DNA of 64,000 bases from Protula sp. h YS-2021 (taxonomy: Eukaryota > Annelida > Polychaeta > Sabellida > Serpulidae): contig OX457029.1 in assembly GCA_949752745.1 (NCBI GenBank), forward strand, positions 9,711,511-9,775,510. Direction: 5' to 3'. The position numbers and the translations under genes were made by a program. The notes below the pieces were generated by a model. The model was not told the DNA's origin and ran no database searches. It saw only the letters and a program-made list of their open reading frames with translations. This document shows positions 45,600-59,950 of this stretch, in pieces. Each line of letters starts with the position of its first letter. Within the stretch, counting starts at the first letter, position 1.

Positions 45600-47991
45600 T
45601 TCTGAAACTTCAACAATGAACACCAGTGATAAGTGACATAAGTTGGCCATTTACAAGGTTTGCAGTTGCTACTTATGTTAGAGCTTTTTGAATATTACTG
45701 TTTCATTTCTATCCGGGTAATTAAAATTGCTGTAATTTTTACAGACCCTACAGAGATATGACCACATAAAAGCTTTCACCGATCACAACAAATTACGGGA
45801 TGAAAAGAGCATGCCAATGAGTCTTTAATGCATATGTTAGCCACATTGTTCAAACTAAGATGAACTATTTGAACAATAAAACTTATAGATAAATTTTGTA
45901 TGTAATATCTATGAGCATTATGTATGTTTTATGCAAAAGGCAAGTCATTTCTTTTTGTTCTATTTGAATGTTGAATTACATGAAAAAAACTTTCCATGAT
46001 ATTTTTATGCGGTTTGTATAAAAAAAACATGTACAGGTACTTTATTTAGAAAATGCCACCTCCAGTTTTTTAATAAACGACGTGAAAACATACAATTTGA
46101 AGGTATTTGACGCAAGCACACTCGTAGAAATGTTTTAAACGGAACACACTTGAAAACGCTGTTAATTTCCCAATAACACATGTAAGAGTTTTAAGGTGGA
46201 TATCAAAACTACTTTGTTAGTATGTGTGTCACAGTATATGGTCAATGTACATATTTCAATGTAAATTAGAATATTTTTCATAAAAAGGTTTCAAAGTTTG
46301 CTTTTCTCTCATTTGTTGTGTTCTTTTCCTCATTGCTTACGTACAATTGTTGCTAATGTTTCTGGGTATTCATTGAAGCCATTATTTAAGTTTTGAGTAA
46401 ATAATGTTCTCAACGAATTGATTGTCTTAGTGTGGTCCAAGAAAACGGCAATCTGAGACTATTTCATGCAATCCAAAGAACCAGAACTTAGGACTCATAA
46501 CACTTGGATAAGAAATCTCCCTATGCAGAAGAAAACCGCCTTGGGTGAGAGTAGAATTGAATAACACTTAATTGCTTTTGTCGTGCTCTAAACCATTTTA
46601 AACTGAAAATACGCTGGTATATTTACAGACATATCAACGTACCTGGGGTATGTATATAATTTACATTGCTGCATGTTGACTGCCTTATATGTACGATTTC
46701 AAGAATCCTAATAAATGTAAATATGATCTCAATGCTCGCCTCCCTTCCTAAAAATTCCTGCTACATTTTCTACTGCCAAGGGTGGCCAAGTATGTGTGCC
46801 CTTTAGGAAATAAAAACTTGTTTGCATATATGTTCCATTTATGTAATAAAAGTAAAGAAAGGCGTGTAGTGATTGGAGCGCTAAAATATGGTAGATAAAC
46901 TGAGTATTTGTAATAAAATGGATAACTTTCCCTGCAGGACATCGGGTTAACTGGACGGAAGTGGGGTCCAGCATTGGTGACCGGAACGTACCCCGTAATA
47001 TTTAGCGTTTTAGAATATAAGATTTATTGTTAATATTAGTGACGCCCTTTGCACTTTACTGTTTAATGATACCACGGAGGTAATTGCTTCAGGAACAGGT
47101 AAGTAACATAAAGAAAAGGTTTATTGATCAAAGAAACTTAGACATTATACAAGCTATGCCATGATACGCGTCAATTAATTTGTACATTAGGTAAACCATT
47201 GCAGGGGGTTGCCTTGACCTAAAGAGCACACAGAAAAAGCTAAGTCATGTCACGACTGCTGAGTTAAATAAAAAGATCAAGGTACAACTTATTCTGCGTT
47301 ACAAAATGCTGTCACCAGCCCATAAACGTTCATATTTCACTGCATATGAAAACCCACTTATCCGTTTGCACTGTATATATGCTGAATATGTCGTAATGGT
47401 AAAAACCAGGGCTTTTTTATAGTTACAGGTCGGGTCGCCCTATTCTTTCGCAGAAAGATACTGTCTTTTTACAGTAACAGTTTTGTGTGTCAAACTGTCT
47501 AGTGTAACGATAAACATTTATTGTAAAACAAGTCTAAGGAGCAGAAAAATGAAAATTCAAGCAATTTCAAGAATGTATTGGTGCTGTCTCCTTACAATTC
47601 TGCTGCATATATGTTGTACTTGTGTTGTACTTATGTAGTTACTACATTGTACTTGGAGAGACTTCTTACGATTTTAACGTAGACTAAAGTGTCGACGGTT
47701 TTGTGTAATGAAGTTCTGCCAAAATATTAATATTTTTAATCTCTGTCAAAAAGTTCAATATGCGCCATATAGGTACGGTGCTGATGCTATTTACTGCCAA
47801 TAGCTAAATGTTGTTTACAACTATGTACCTGGGGGCAAGGTGTTCATTGGTAATACTCAGCTGTACTAATAACTGTACCACAACTAAACCAAACTGCTTT
47901 TCATTAATCCCTAATATGTATCGAAAAGAATATTTAATCAGCCTTGTCTGCTATGACTTATGAAGGACTGTCACTGATATCAGGCAACTTT
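45600..47991. other. AT-rich intergenic region
   Basis: No coding, RNA or clear repeat structure recognised. Confidence 0.45.
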
Positions 47992-48269
47992 TCGACCCGG
48001 GCCGGAGGGGGAGGGGCATTTCGTATCACGAGTTACCATGCGTGTCCAAAACATAGCACGGGGTAATTTTGAGGCCAGTCGTGGTTCGTGTGGTGTAGTG
48101 TAGTCGTTTGAAAAGGGAATAATTTTAATTTATACTTTGTGTTGTTCTTTCTGAACAACACCTTTGTTTAAAAAGGGGATTAATTTCAAACCTAGAACTC
48201 TGAGTTTTAAAAATCCATGAAAATGCTTGCTAACCAGTTTGTACTTGAGTGCCCCCTCTACTCGGGGCT
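47992..48269 (+). mobile_element. ACCATGCGTGTCC MITE family, copy b
   Basis: Left end CGACCCGGGCCGGAGGGGG, then GAGTTACCATGCGTGTCCA. Right end AACCAGTTTGTACTTGAGTG, then CCCCCTCTACTCGGGGC. Interior GGGGTAATTTTGAGGCCAGT and AAAAAGGGGATTAATTTCAA. Confidence 0.7.
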
Positions 48270-49834
48270 TGTTGACCAGACGGTGTGATTAACATCGGCG
48301 ACGACGGGCATGTTTTTGCTATTCGTAGGCGCTCTTCGATGTCATGGCCATAGCGACTACAGAAAGGGTAACAGGAAACCAGCATATAATCACTATTTGT
48401 GGAGTGGCTCAAACGCTTCCGTTCTCTGCTGTCTCACTTATGACCTAAACGTGCTCTGAAAATCAGGGCGGATTCAGATTCTGGTGCGGAAGGAAGGCGG
48501 GCGGGGTTCAGCTTACAGAAATAAAATATGCCAGTTTACCAGTGAAACCTTTTTGGTGAAAAAACAGGAAGTTTAACACTATACCTATTCAAATTTTGGG
48601 GGCGCAAAGGGGGAAGGCAGGGTGCAACCAGTGTACCGAAGCTTCACTGGATCCAAAACTGCAGTCAAGAAAATACTGTTCTTTTTCAGTGTCAGTGCAT
48701 GGCATCATGTTAAGCTTCCTTTTAATCCGAAGGAAATAAACGCAAATGTTACGTGCTACTTTTGAATGCATGTGTATTATAAAAGTTAAATGTTTTGCTT
48801 TGAATAATTTATATTCACACACTTGTGGGAAACATGTTCCAAGTGCGCTTCAAAGCACAATATTAAATTAGTATGTAGAAATATAAGAAAGTATCGTTAA
48901 CTACGAAGAACTGTAAGTGGTGATGATGAATCTTTATCAATGGAGGATCGGACGCTCTCTCATTGCTTGTCATTGTTTAAACCATGTGGTAGTTTGTCTG
49001 CGACGAAAGTAGTTGACAAAGAATGAATTAATTCATGCTATAAAATGTATAGCTTTATGTCTATTCACAAATTGTGTCTAATATTTGCCACTTAATTTGC
49101 TAAAATAAATTTGTGAGACATGGAATATACTTTGACAGTGTGATTCAAAAATTCTTTTGTTTTTTTACAGCTGAAGCCGTCACTGAATTAACAGTTGGGC
49201 GTTGCACTTTGAAGATAAATAGTATTCAGAACGGACAGAGGCAAAAGAATCAAAATAATATTTCTTTGGATTGTTGCACCTTAAGAAATTCAGACCGATT
49301 CAGTTCTAAAATGACGAAAATACATTGACAATAGTTGCAATGTGTGGCAGTAGTCTTGACTAACGAGATTATATAAATCTTTTTAGATATTGCTAAAATG
49401 TTTGCCTTTTTCTAAAAAATAAGTATATAAAGAAGTTCTCCATGTAATTTCCTCAAGTAATTTGATTTTGCTGGAAAATTTAATTATGGCAAATAAATGT
49501 TTACCACCTTAAACTGGGGCGTGAATGGCTGAAGTAACACAAGTTGCCGTGCTGCACTTATTCAGTCGCAGTCATAAATAGCATCGTGCTGTTGTGCTGC
49601 AAAACACTAATGTCAGAGTGTCTATTTCTGCTGAGTTAAGTAAAAGACCTCTTAATGGGACAGTAAACAATTACTTTCACGACACTAAGTAGGTTTTTTT
49701 GCAATGTAGTGTTCCAGTAAAACAGTGTACTCTTTGTGAGGTTAACTTTGGCTTCATTACTTAGCATGTCATTGCAAAAGAACCTCCTATTGTCCACATA
49801 GTCCACTGAAAAAGTCAAAACAGTGCACAGTTAC

Positions 49835-50000
49835 CTTTACTTGGCTCAGCAGTTACCCTTACTTGACTTTGTAGCTGCTTTTAATTGGTTGCGTTTGTCC
49901 TAGACTTATCAGCTACGTCGGCTTTGCTTTACAGTTACCTGTTTACTCTGTTGTGTAGTTACTTTTACTTGACTTAGTAGTTACTCTTTCTTATGAGATT
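49835..50000. repeat. Degenerate ~28-bp repeat (AGTTACTTTTACTTGACT)
   Basis: CAGTTACCTTTACTTGGCTC, CAGTTACCCTTACTTGACTT, CAGTTACCTGTTTACTCTG, TAGTTACTTTTACTTGACTT and TAGTTACTCTTTCTT form one array. The sequence at 48270-49834 shows no gene. Confidence 0.7.
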
Positions 50001-50689
50001 TTAAAATCAGCTGACATTTGCTCGTTTCACAAACAGATTTTAAACGAAGAATGGAATTGAATCTTCTTTAGTTTTGACAGAATGTAAAAATACAATAAGT
50101 TTACTTTAGATAACTTCGGGCATGTAGTGGTGGCGGAAAAGCTTTCTCCTCCCACAGTAACATTTCCTCATGGATGAAAATTCATTTTATGTTTTAAAAT
50201 AATGTATGCTTTGCATTTTATCTCCAAGAAAATGCAGAAAAATCTCCTTTGAGATGATATACTTGTTTGTAAACCCCTTTAAATTTAAATGCAGGAACAG
50301 TCTGCTGAAATTAAGGAACACTTGATGGCTCAACAAAACCATCAAAACTATGTAAATTCTTGAAACAGAACACATTTGTACCTTTGCAGCGATGGCAATA
50401 GTATAATATCAAAGCTGTGAGTTTTATTTATGAGCACGATCCCTGATCACATAAATAAATATCACAACTCTGTTAACTCTGAACATTTATGTGTACATAT
50501 TATTCGTGAACAACACCATATGTCGTTGCAATGAATTAGTGGCACTGAGACACAACTGTAAACAAAACTCATTCTGGCATGCACTCCTCAGTGACTCTAA
50601 GGCCCCCACCCTCCCGTGGAATGATATTAATATTTTGAACTTATTAGTATGTCAATTGTTTTATTTGGACATCGAATTGTTTTTTTTTT

Positions 50690-51143
50690 CGATGAAATTA
50701 TTATGCCATTGATATATTAGCAAACATGACAGCTTGAATTCCGTTTATAAACCGTGTACATCTGCTTGGTTATGTTGGCTCAACGGCCTTATTGATTGAA
50801 CGGACTGGCACTTTTTTATGCAGGGAGAGCTCGCGTAACGCCCATTGGCTGTGCTGCTTTGGTCAACCGTTACTTTCCTTTTAAATCGCTGTATTTATTC
50901 TAAGATCAGATGTGTTCGCATGGCGTTTTAAGCATGAAAACGAAATCATAGACGACAAAAGCGGGATGCACAGCCTCAGATTAAGTTCTGCATAAGTACA
51001 AACTTTTGTGGTCCTAGGGCCTGAAGTATCAGAGAAGAAGCTGATACAAGAAAATGGATTTTACTGTTAAGAAAAAAGCACCAAGGGCTACCTGCACAAA
51101 TTCATTTAAGCCTTGATCAAATCAAAGACTTGTCAAGTGTTAA
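50690..51143. mobile_element. TTAACACTTGACAA TIR element, copy 2
   Basis: Aligns with 6335-6829 by shared words: ATATATTAGCAAACA-, ACAGCTTGAAT, GCAGGGAGAGCTCGCG, CATGGCGTTTTAA, GAAAACGAAATCA-AGACGA, CCTAGGGCC and the right end CTTGTCAAGTGTTAA (to 51143). The left terminus is too diverged to place. Confidence 0.7.
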
Positions 51144-54100
51144 TTAAAATATTTATAATATAGCACATAAATAGTCCAACACAGTCAAGCCCTGCTATGC
51201 GGACACACTTCATTGCAGCGACATGTGGTAGATATTGACTTATTTCGAATCAAGATAAGGAAAATGCCCCAGAAAGAAAATGTTGAGCCAACGGTCATTG
51301 GCATATAATATGTTCATGTTGAGCCTGAATCTGTCAATATATGCTTTGTTACATGACTTAATCGGCGTTAATCTTCCTAACTCTACACTAATAGACTAAT
51401 TATTAAAAGTTGTGCATGAAAATATAATGAAAGTAAGGTGATTGCAAGACATCCCCCTAAGGAGCTCTATTTTATTAAGATATTGCAATAAAGGCTAAAG
51501 CCTGTTGCTATGTATAATTTTGACAAAGTGAGAGCATAAAACAGTATTGGGTGAGAAAAAGAGTGAGGATCTGCCTGTTTCTTAAGAACTTCTTGAAAGT
51601 CTCTTCACAGCAGTTTTTACCTTGACGAGTGCTCATTCAAAATATTACACAAAAATAGATATAACATAATGAGGCTTAAGATGCTGTGAGAACAAGACCT
51701 TACACATTTCCCTCAAGCTTATGATACTTAACCGTAAAAGCACAGCGAAACCTTGCACTTCATTAAAAAACTTAGGTGGGTGTTGACAGGTTTTATTCTG
51801 TTAAACACACATTAAATATTGAAGTTTTGTAGTTTAGGGACGTGGCGTGTTTATGTTGAAATCTAGCGCACGTTATATCAGCAGTTTTAAATAAAGCATA
51901 ATTTAGAATAAAATAAAATGTATTTTAGCTTTAGGAACAATCTTGACAACGCCTTTGATGAAGCTGAAAAGGTTCCAGATGACTAAAATTATTGATAAAT
52001 ATTAGCTTAAGTAGCACATGAATTGAGTAATGGTATGATAGTCAGTTTCCGACATTTGTTTAAGAAAGAGTCAAAATCGCCCAAAATTTTGTTTGATATA
52101 GACCCATCAATATACCTCAGACACGTTTAAAATAATTAGAATATAATGCAATGAATAAAATTGTCATGTTTTACCTTGTAGTTATAAAATTTTCAAGATT
52201 TTTTCTTTCATGTGCAAATAAACAGTGCAGTTGGCGCTCTTTCAAAGCTAGTGGCACAAGTCAACGGTTATCTTAGATTGTTAGAGGTTGGGCATAGTAA
52301 TCTAGGACATTTTTTATCATGCGACACAAAGTTATCATCCATTAAGTAATTTGCTAATCAATTTATAAAAAGTTCGGCGTTAGGGTACAGGCAGCAATGC
52401 AGAATTGCTTTATCCCAGTTAAAGATATACTCGCTGGTAGAGTACTGTCTGATTATGCACACTTGAATTGACTGGACTTCTTTACTTGATTTTAATTGTG
52501 ATTAATTAAGGAGTAGTGCCCTCAGCCTGTAGTTTATCAAATACAAGATGTTTCCTTACAGGCAATGTTGACTCCAGCCAGGTAACAATAATATGTTATG
52601 TAACCTAATATAGTCTATAGAGTGGCACAAAAGCCTTCTCTGTTTTCTGCCATGTGTAGGCCATTAACCAGCCCCGAAGGCAGTCACTCACATCACGGGA
52701 TATAACAACAAAAACAATAACTTTTGAAACAAATGAATACACTAAAAAGTTGTGGTAACAAAGTATTTACAAAAAATAAGTTGCTTTTTCCGAGAGCGGT
52801 TGATTGACAAATAAAATTCTTTCTTCAGAAAATATTTAACTATATGCTATTTGACGCAATGAACTTATGAAATGACAAGGTAAAGTATTGCCCACAGTAC
52901 TTCAATACAGGGTTATTTTATACGGCTTCTACTTGGGTGTCCTCGAAAATGGAGCTCTAAAATGTCATAGTTTTATACTTATTCCCCATCGAAATTTTAT
53001 AAAATATAAATTTACTTATACATCATAAGTTATTATCTTAATTTAGATTTGAAAACAAAATGATTTAAAAAAATTTGGTCTTTAAATTCTATTCCTTCAT
53101 TTGCGTTGTGTGTTCAAGTGTTGATATGTAGAAATCTCCATCTAAGTGATTTGTTGAACTACTAGCATTGACTGTTGCATTAGTTAAGATTGACGATACA
53201 TTGACCAGATGTGAAAATGAGGTTATAGAACTCATTTCACTTCATGACATCTGTGCGCGGAGTTAAGTGCGAGCAGTAGATATAAGGCCTGAATAATTCT
53301 GAAATCATCATAAATCAAATCAGACTTCCAACATAATGTGAGATCGACTGGCAAAAGTGCAAAATACCTCTTTGAATACTTGTGAAAACTGCACAAATAC
53401 TATCATTAATTTATTATATAACTTTTTATGACAAGTTCAATAAACATCGCGCTGGTTGAATGTCAGTATCTTTCCCTACATACACTGCAAAATTATCAAA
53501 ATTTAACTAGATTATTCGTGGTATTCCCTAACTAGACCGGCTTTAATTGGTCCTTAATCTGACTGGCTGATACCGTGCAATCGAGAAGAATTTTGTTTGA
53601 TTAGGCTTATTGCAAATGAGGTTTATAGCAACATTTGTAACAAATTTTATTGTCTATTGCCTTTATTTGCTGTACTGAAAAATGCATAAATGACTTGACT
53701 TTTTAGGCAAAATTCTTGCTCTGGTTTCAAAGAGCAGAATTTTACATTATAAAAAGAAAACAAACAGCTTCTAATAATGATTAATACATTTTAGTAATGG
53801 TTGGAGTTAAGTATATAATGTAAGGCAATGTGTTTGTTGCTGAATTAAACAATCACTGGAGAATAAAGTCCTCTGCCCTTAAAGATTGCTATGCATTTTT
53901 AACAATGTTTTTTGGACACTACTTCCCTCTTGCCATTTGATGATGTTTTCTACTGAAAATATTTTCGTTTTGACAATATTTTCTATTTATTGTTGTTACA
54001 GCGTAATTTATGTCCTGTATTCTTCGTTAGCTAATGTGATCACTGAGTTGCAAGAATTCCTAAGAAAAAGCTCTTTGCCGCACTTACAAAGCCGTCAATG

Positions 54101-55430
54101 ATGCTCGCATTGGTTAATCCAATGGCATGACATTCCTGCTACTGCAGGCATGGCTTGTTGATATGTTACGTTTTTGTATACACGTCGCATGCCATCAGCT
54201 GTCAATTGACTCCCTGTGATATCATTGGTCGTCATTGAGGTTATGTAATTTTTGCTTGGTAACTGTCACACTGGATACGGTAATTCATGAAAAAGCATTC
54301 TTTGATCAGGGCTCGTCTATCAATCAAAACCCTAATTCACAGTTGTATGATAGTTCAAGAACTGTCGGATTATCAAATGGACTTTTTATCACAGACAAAT
54401 GTAACGTTGCCAAATTGACCCTACTACACATATGGGTCATAAATTATCGGAATCTGCAGAAACAAAGGGCGACTTGCTTTAGTTTAGCAATAACTGTAGG
54501 CTATTTTTATATTCATATTCCGAAAACAATGGAATGTTGAACAATTTCAGTATAACTTAAAATCTCTGTAGATCGGTCACAACAATATTATGCGATATGT
54601 ATAAAAATGTTCACATATCGATGCATTTCAAGAGCTACAGAATATATCTAAACATATCCGGGGCTATACAATATATCTATACATATAAAGAGTTAGGCAA
54701 TATATCTATAGAAGATCAACAAAGTACTTCATAGAAAGTCACGGGAAAGTCATGCATATCGTCTGACCAAAAACATGTTGTTTTAAAAGCCTGACACTAA
54801 ATGTAAGTATATACTGAACATACACTCCTTATTTTAGATTCATTGTTAGAAATATTTGATAGAATATCTCATTACTTAAAGCCCCTTAACAGATTAAAGC
54901 ATTCATAGAAGAATTCCTGAGAATCGTTTTCATACATTTAAATATTTTAATCAGTTTTTTTTCTATGTGTAGTTTTTGGCAACACAATTCTTCTACTTTT
55001 CAACCTGGTCAATCTTCTTCCTCTAAATGCTAAACGATCATATAAAACTCTGGCCAATGTTATTTCTTAATACATATCCGTGTATACACTGCTTTCGTAA
55101 TATACAGAATACTTAGAGCATGTTTTAACTTTTTACGCAATTTAAATTTTTACAGCAGAAAACAGCTGTTGTAAATCTTTGGAGTGTGTGTCTGTCATTT
55201 TGTGACACCTCTATAAAACAAATTCTTAAATTTAGCCTCACAATGACAAAATTATCTTAACTAAAAAGCAAAACTTAAGTCTTAAATCAAGTGAATTTAA
55301 GGGAATAAACAGAATGCTTCCTAATGTAAGCATTTTGTGTACTGAATAATAATTGTAGCGCAAAATTACTTTGACTGATGGAACGTTGAAAATAGTATGT
55401 GCGTTGCTCTTTATTGTAATTTTTGTAGTG
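51144..55430. other. Long AT-rich intergenic region
   Basis: About 4.3 kb with short ORFs only. Around 54640-54720, AATATATCTA-ACATAT words recur three times. Nothing else supported. Confidence 0.5.
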
Positions 55431-55434
55431 TTTA

Positions 55435-55740
55435 AGAGATATTTTGAGATTTTAGCTGGTAGTATATTAGGTTTTTATTTTGCAGTATATCTGTTATTTT
55501 ATCTTGTAGTATCTCTATTATTATATTTTATGGTACCCCTAATCATTATATTTTATAGTATAGCTATTATATTTTGCATTATCCCTGTTATTACATTTCG
55601 TAGCATACCTGTTATTATGTTTTGAAGTATCCCTGCCAGTATGCTTTTAGTTTCGGTATTATTATATCTTGTAGTATCTGTCATATTGAGTAGTGTGTCT
55701 GGTATTGCATTTCGTAACATATATGTTTTGTACCTGTGTA
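55435..55740. repeat. Degenerate ~28-bp repeat (TTATTATATTTTGTAGTATC)
   Basis: CTGTTATTTTATCTTGTAGT, CTATTATTATATTTTATGGT, CTATTATATTTTGCATTATC, CTGTTATTACATTTCGTAGC and CTGTTATTATGTTTTGAAGT are consecutive units. The 84-codon plus-strand ORF (55371-55625) through it is hydrophobic only because of the repeat. Confidence 0.8.
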
Positions 55741-57664
55741 TTTTAGCATCACGGAAGCAGTTTATTTGTCTCTGTGTATTTTAGTAGCATATGTGGCCTT
55801 AGATTTGGTGGTGTCAGTTGTTTCCCATTAATGGTGTTAGCATTACAAATATCTTTTCTTAGGATCCATGAGATTCTGCTTATAAACAGGGTGTTCATTC
55901 AGAAGCTAAAGGGATAAGCTGCCGTGATAACAAAAGTAATCAAACATGAAAACAAATCATTGCTTTCACCTCAGTGGTGGAGAATGCCTGTACAGTCTCA
56001 TGTGTATGCTATTAGACAGGAAATACCGCTGTCAGGATATATTCGTCAACATTGTAAATTGCCTCAATAACAAAGCTTATTTTGAATAAAAATGTTTTAA
56101 AAATGCTTTATGCACATACTATTACCATGGTAACAAAATTTGTTTTCTAATAGTTTTTTCGAAACCATATAAAGGTGGACAAATATCTAACGCCAGCTGA
56201 ACAAATAAGGGAAAGAAAATGTAAGAAAACAAACCACAATGCCCTACGGTTAGCTGCAACAACAGTGAACAAATCTAATGCATCACAAAAGAGAGTAATG
56301 CAGACTTGGTGGGAGCAGTCAGATGCCTGAGAACCACTATACGTTATGTAGTTCTGCGAAAAACCGATGGTGAGGCATCAATTGTTTTATGAAGCGAGGT
56401 CTTGGGTAGTATGTCAGCTTTATTGCGAGCTGCATGGTGTACGTGTTTTATGAGTTTGTTTTTTAGATTTTGTTTTACGGGATTGAGGAATGCCCTTTAC
56501 GTACAATGAAGTGCTTGTGGTTCATGGTCAATGATGTTATAAGTGCTGGTAGGGCACTAGTAGAAGAGTACAGCCAGACTTGCAATGTAATACAATCAGT
56601 AATAGAACACATCATAGCCAGACTACTGTCGCAGGAGGTCAGAATGCAATCCAATTGTAAAATTCAAGAAAAGCCTAGAAAATGCTGTTAAATGTTGTAC
56701 TTAAGTGTAAACAACTTATATTTCCATATTTGTCTTAACGATTTTGCAGTTTTGAAAAGGTGTTTAGACGTGTTGGCCAGTTGCAACACACCTAGCTGTA
56801 CTTTTGGTAAACAGATTGTCTTTATTTCATAAAGTTCAGATGCCTTAAGTAATCAATATTAAATAAATAGGTGATGGTGAGAAAGATACAGTGTGAAAGT
56901 GAACCGATTAAGAGCTTCAATTCATATTCAAAGATTGAAATATGGGTATTTTTCTCACTAAAGAAATAACAAATCTTGTCTTGTTGCACACTGAGACAAA
57001 AAAGTATTGAGATAATGAAACCATGAAAATTTAGAGGCAAAGGGAGAAATGAAAGAATGGATTGTTTTTCAACTCCAGTGAAAAGATGCTATGCGTTAAA
57101 ACACCAACGCAGGATAATAAATTTATCGTTTTATTGAACAGTATTGGCAGCAAGAGGACGCTTTGGCACTGAACAAAAGGTCCTTTAATTTTATAACAAA
57201 GAAAAAAGTATGCTTATTATAATATTCCATACTATATACCTTGTGTCAGCATTCTGGTTTATTAGTTAATGCCATATGCATCTAAAATTTCAGAAACAAT
57301 ATTTTTGTGTAACAGAAAACGTTTTGCCTTCGTTCTATTGCGGCAACATATCTTTAAAGTTAAAAGTTTAAAGCAACAATTCTCTTTAGATCACTAATAA
57401 CCAATAACGACAGTTTTCGTGTTTGAAAGTCAGAAGTCACTACTCTTTTCAGAACAATAACACTTATGTGTGGCTGGTCAGGATGTGCATACGAACTGAG
57501 AATACAAAGCCTCAGTAGTTTCGTACGCTTTTGTAAATAAAATGTCACAACGGCTGCATTGCTTATTAATTGCACTTCACAAGAGGAGTCCTATTCCTGC
57601 TTAATTTGATTCATTAAGAGAAGAAGTTTTCCAAAGAATTGTTTTTAAATAATTAGGTGTAAGG
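55741..57664. other. AT-rich intergenic region
   Basis: No gene or repeat recognised. Confidence 0.4.
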
Positions 57665-57840
57665 CTTAAAGGGTGGTAATTCCGAATTTCTCAGTAGGAG
57701 GATTAATGCATTGCATTTGCCTAGTTACGTCAATTGGAGCGAAAGTCAATGCACTGTTTTCTACCCCTGGCTGGATTCGAACCCTGGACCTTGGGATCAA
57801 TAGACACTTAACCAACTTAGCTAACCATCACTCCTTTCCA
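57665..57840 (-). mobile_element. tRNA-derived SINE, copy 1
   Basis: Read on the minus strand, the head has an A-box-like TTAGCTAAGTTGG and a perfect B box GGTTCGAATCC (57784-57774), spaced as in a tRNA. A body follows (TAGAAAACAGTGCATTGACT TTCGCTCC...), ending near TTTAAGCC. The body is shared with 62034-62190. RNA polymerase III promoter boxes are visible, but the arms do not fold as a proper tRNA, so this is a SINE and not a tRNA gene. Confidence 0.7.
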
Positions 57841-58194
57841 AAACTTTATGTCAAAGATATATTTCTGTCATGACAGCAAGATGACGTACGCGACGGAATA
57901 CTTGGTCAGAAATACGGATGTGTAACTTAATACGTTTCGGGTATCGTAGGCAAACTCGCATCACCCAATGTTATAGTACTTATAAAAAGTTCATTTTTGT
58001 GTGTTTCTCTAAATGCACACGTAAGCTATTCGAAATAGTAATTGCATTTTTATGAACTCGATGTGAACAGTTTGAATGCAACTAAAACCAGTGACAATGC
58101 ATATTATTTTTTTATAGTTTTCGAGTTTGGCAAAAGCCTTTTCTGCTCAAATTCTTAAGCTCATGTTAACATGTTGATAGCAATGGACTTTTTT

Positions 58195-58462
58195 CTCTCC
58201 CTGGGAGGGAATTCACGTGAAAATGGTTTCCATGTGTGTTCATGACTTTTTCAAACGACTTTTAAATCCCAAGTGCTGGGTTTGAATTAATTATCCTTTT
58301 TAACCAAATGCGGCGGAATTCTAATAGAATGCCTTTTCCTGGGAAACGTGAAGCACTGAACGAAATTCACTCGCCCATTTCTAACGGAAATGGCACTTCA
58401 CGTCTAAAGACTGCCCTCTTTCTCAACGGTTTTTTGACACGCATGGTAGGGATTTTCTCTAC
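58195..58462 (+). mobile_element. ACCATGCGTGTCC MITE family, copy c
   Basis: Left end CTCTCCCTGGGAGGGAATTC, then GTTTCCATGTGTGTTCA. Right end TTTTTTGACACGCATGGTAG, then GGATTTTCTC. More diverged than the others. Confidence 0.55.
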
Positions 58463-59830
58463 ACCATTTAGTTCAATTATATCCTTACAGTACAGATTGC
58501 TAAAAAATTATTTCGCATATAGCTTGCCAAAAGAGGTTCTAATTAGATTTAATTAGATTAAGTATTTTTTGTCAGGGTATGGGAAGCGTCTCGTATAACT
58601 TCCTTCCCCTGCTACTTCTGTGGAAATAGAACAACGTCAGCAGAATTTAAAATTTGCTCTATCATTTATTTTATGCAAACAGTATTATTCGATAAAAGTA
58701 ATATCGTTTCAGTCAAAATGAGCAAATTCTTTTTAAGTGCTTTTATGTTGCTGGGAAACTGTTATGTACCTCAAACGTATTAAGAAAGTGGTGGATGATG
58801 GCAATCGTGTGGTGCACGAGAAACTGAAATGTTAAAAAGTATTTATGAATCCCTTTATTTTAATTGTTAATAAAAAACTATTCATGCCTTCCTTTTTTTA
58901 ATTATCAATTATAGTTTAAAGCTATGTAAATCACCCATGAATTGGAGCACACAAGTACAAATTGGTTAAAATATATGACCAAGGACGACACATAAACGCG
59001 TATTGTAAAAAACAATTATTCAAATGCGGACCCGTTGCAAACATCACCCCATAAACTTTTCAACAAATTATATATTACTGAGTGAAGGCACAGCTAGGAC
59101 GTGCGTATCTCTAAAGATAGAACAAAAATCAGACAGTCTATTACATTTAGATTTGCGCCCAATGCTTGGGCCCACGTTTCAGTTGGACGGGGAGTAAAAT
59201 TTGGATAAACCAAAAATTGTTCCCAAAATTACCCCTAGTTCCTATCGGTCTCTTCCTTTTCACGTTGTTTGGTAATGCGCAATAACATATACTCCAAACT
59301 GCCGCCTCAGCCTCAATGCAAAGCCCACAAAACCTTATGAAAAACCGAGCAGGAAACGTTCTTCGCTGTGATACTGAACACAATGTCCGTCTTCACTTGT
59401 TAGCTACAGCACTTCCATATTTTGGCCGGTTTACTGTGTTGATTAAGACATTGCCATGAAACTGGGCTTAAATGAAGCGCCTTGAGTAGCTCTAGATAAC
59501 ACTAGAGGGCACTGCTCACCTTCGTCATTGAGGATTAAGAGTCACTTGTGGTAAATGACAACGAGGCAATCACCAAAATTTATGTATTTTTTCTTGCCTT
59601 CAGTAAAAATTAACTTAAAATGTAGCCTGGCATTTTGATTCAACACGTTAAACACGTTCAGCAGTTAACTGAAAAGAAAATTATAGAAAAGTTTTAGTAC
59701 TTTGCTTGATGCTGAAAACTTGTAAATACACATTATGTAAAGGTTTAGTAGTTTTAAACTAATTGGCAGTACAACGTATTTATATATTTATTTTTGGAGG
59801 ACAATGCCCCAACATCCAGGCAATGAAAAA
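58463..59830. other. Intergenic region
   Basis: A stretch at about 59165-59240 (GACGGGGAGTAAAATTTGG, CCCAAAATTACCCC) may be another decayed, inverted piece of the same MITE family. No gene. Confidence 0.35.
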
Positions 59831-59845
59831 TTTGATTTTCTGTAT

Positions 59846-59950
59846 TACCCCAGTAATATTCATATCCCTGTGATATTCATATCCCAGTAATATTGATAAT
59901 GCTGTGATATTCATATCCCAGTAATACTCATAACCCTATGATATTCAATG
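59846..59950. repeat. ~28-bp repeat (CCCAGTAATATTCATATCCCTGTGATATTCATAT type)
   Basis: Alternating half-units CCAGTAATATTCATA and CTGTGATATTCATAT, about seven half-units in a row. Confidence 0.85.

Noticed and set aside
55371..55625. Small hydrophobic membrane protein
   Set aside because: Hydrophobicity comes entirely from TTATTATATTTT-type tandem units.
57740..57840. Functional tRNA gene
   Set aside because: A- and B-box words are present, but the stems do not pair well and the body matches another repeat copy, so SINE is the better call.
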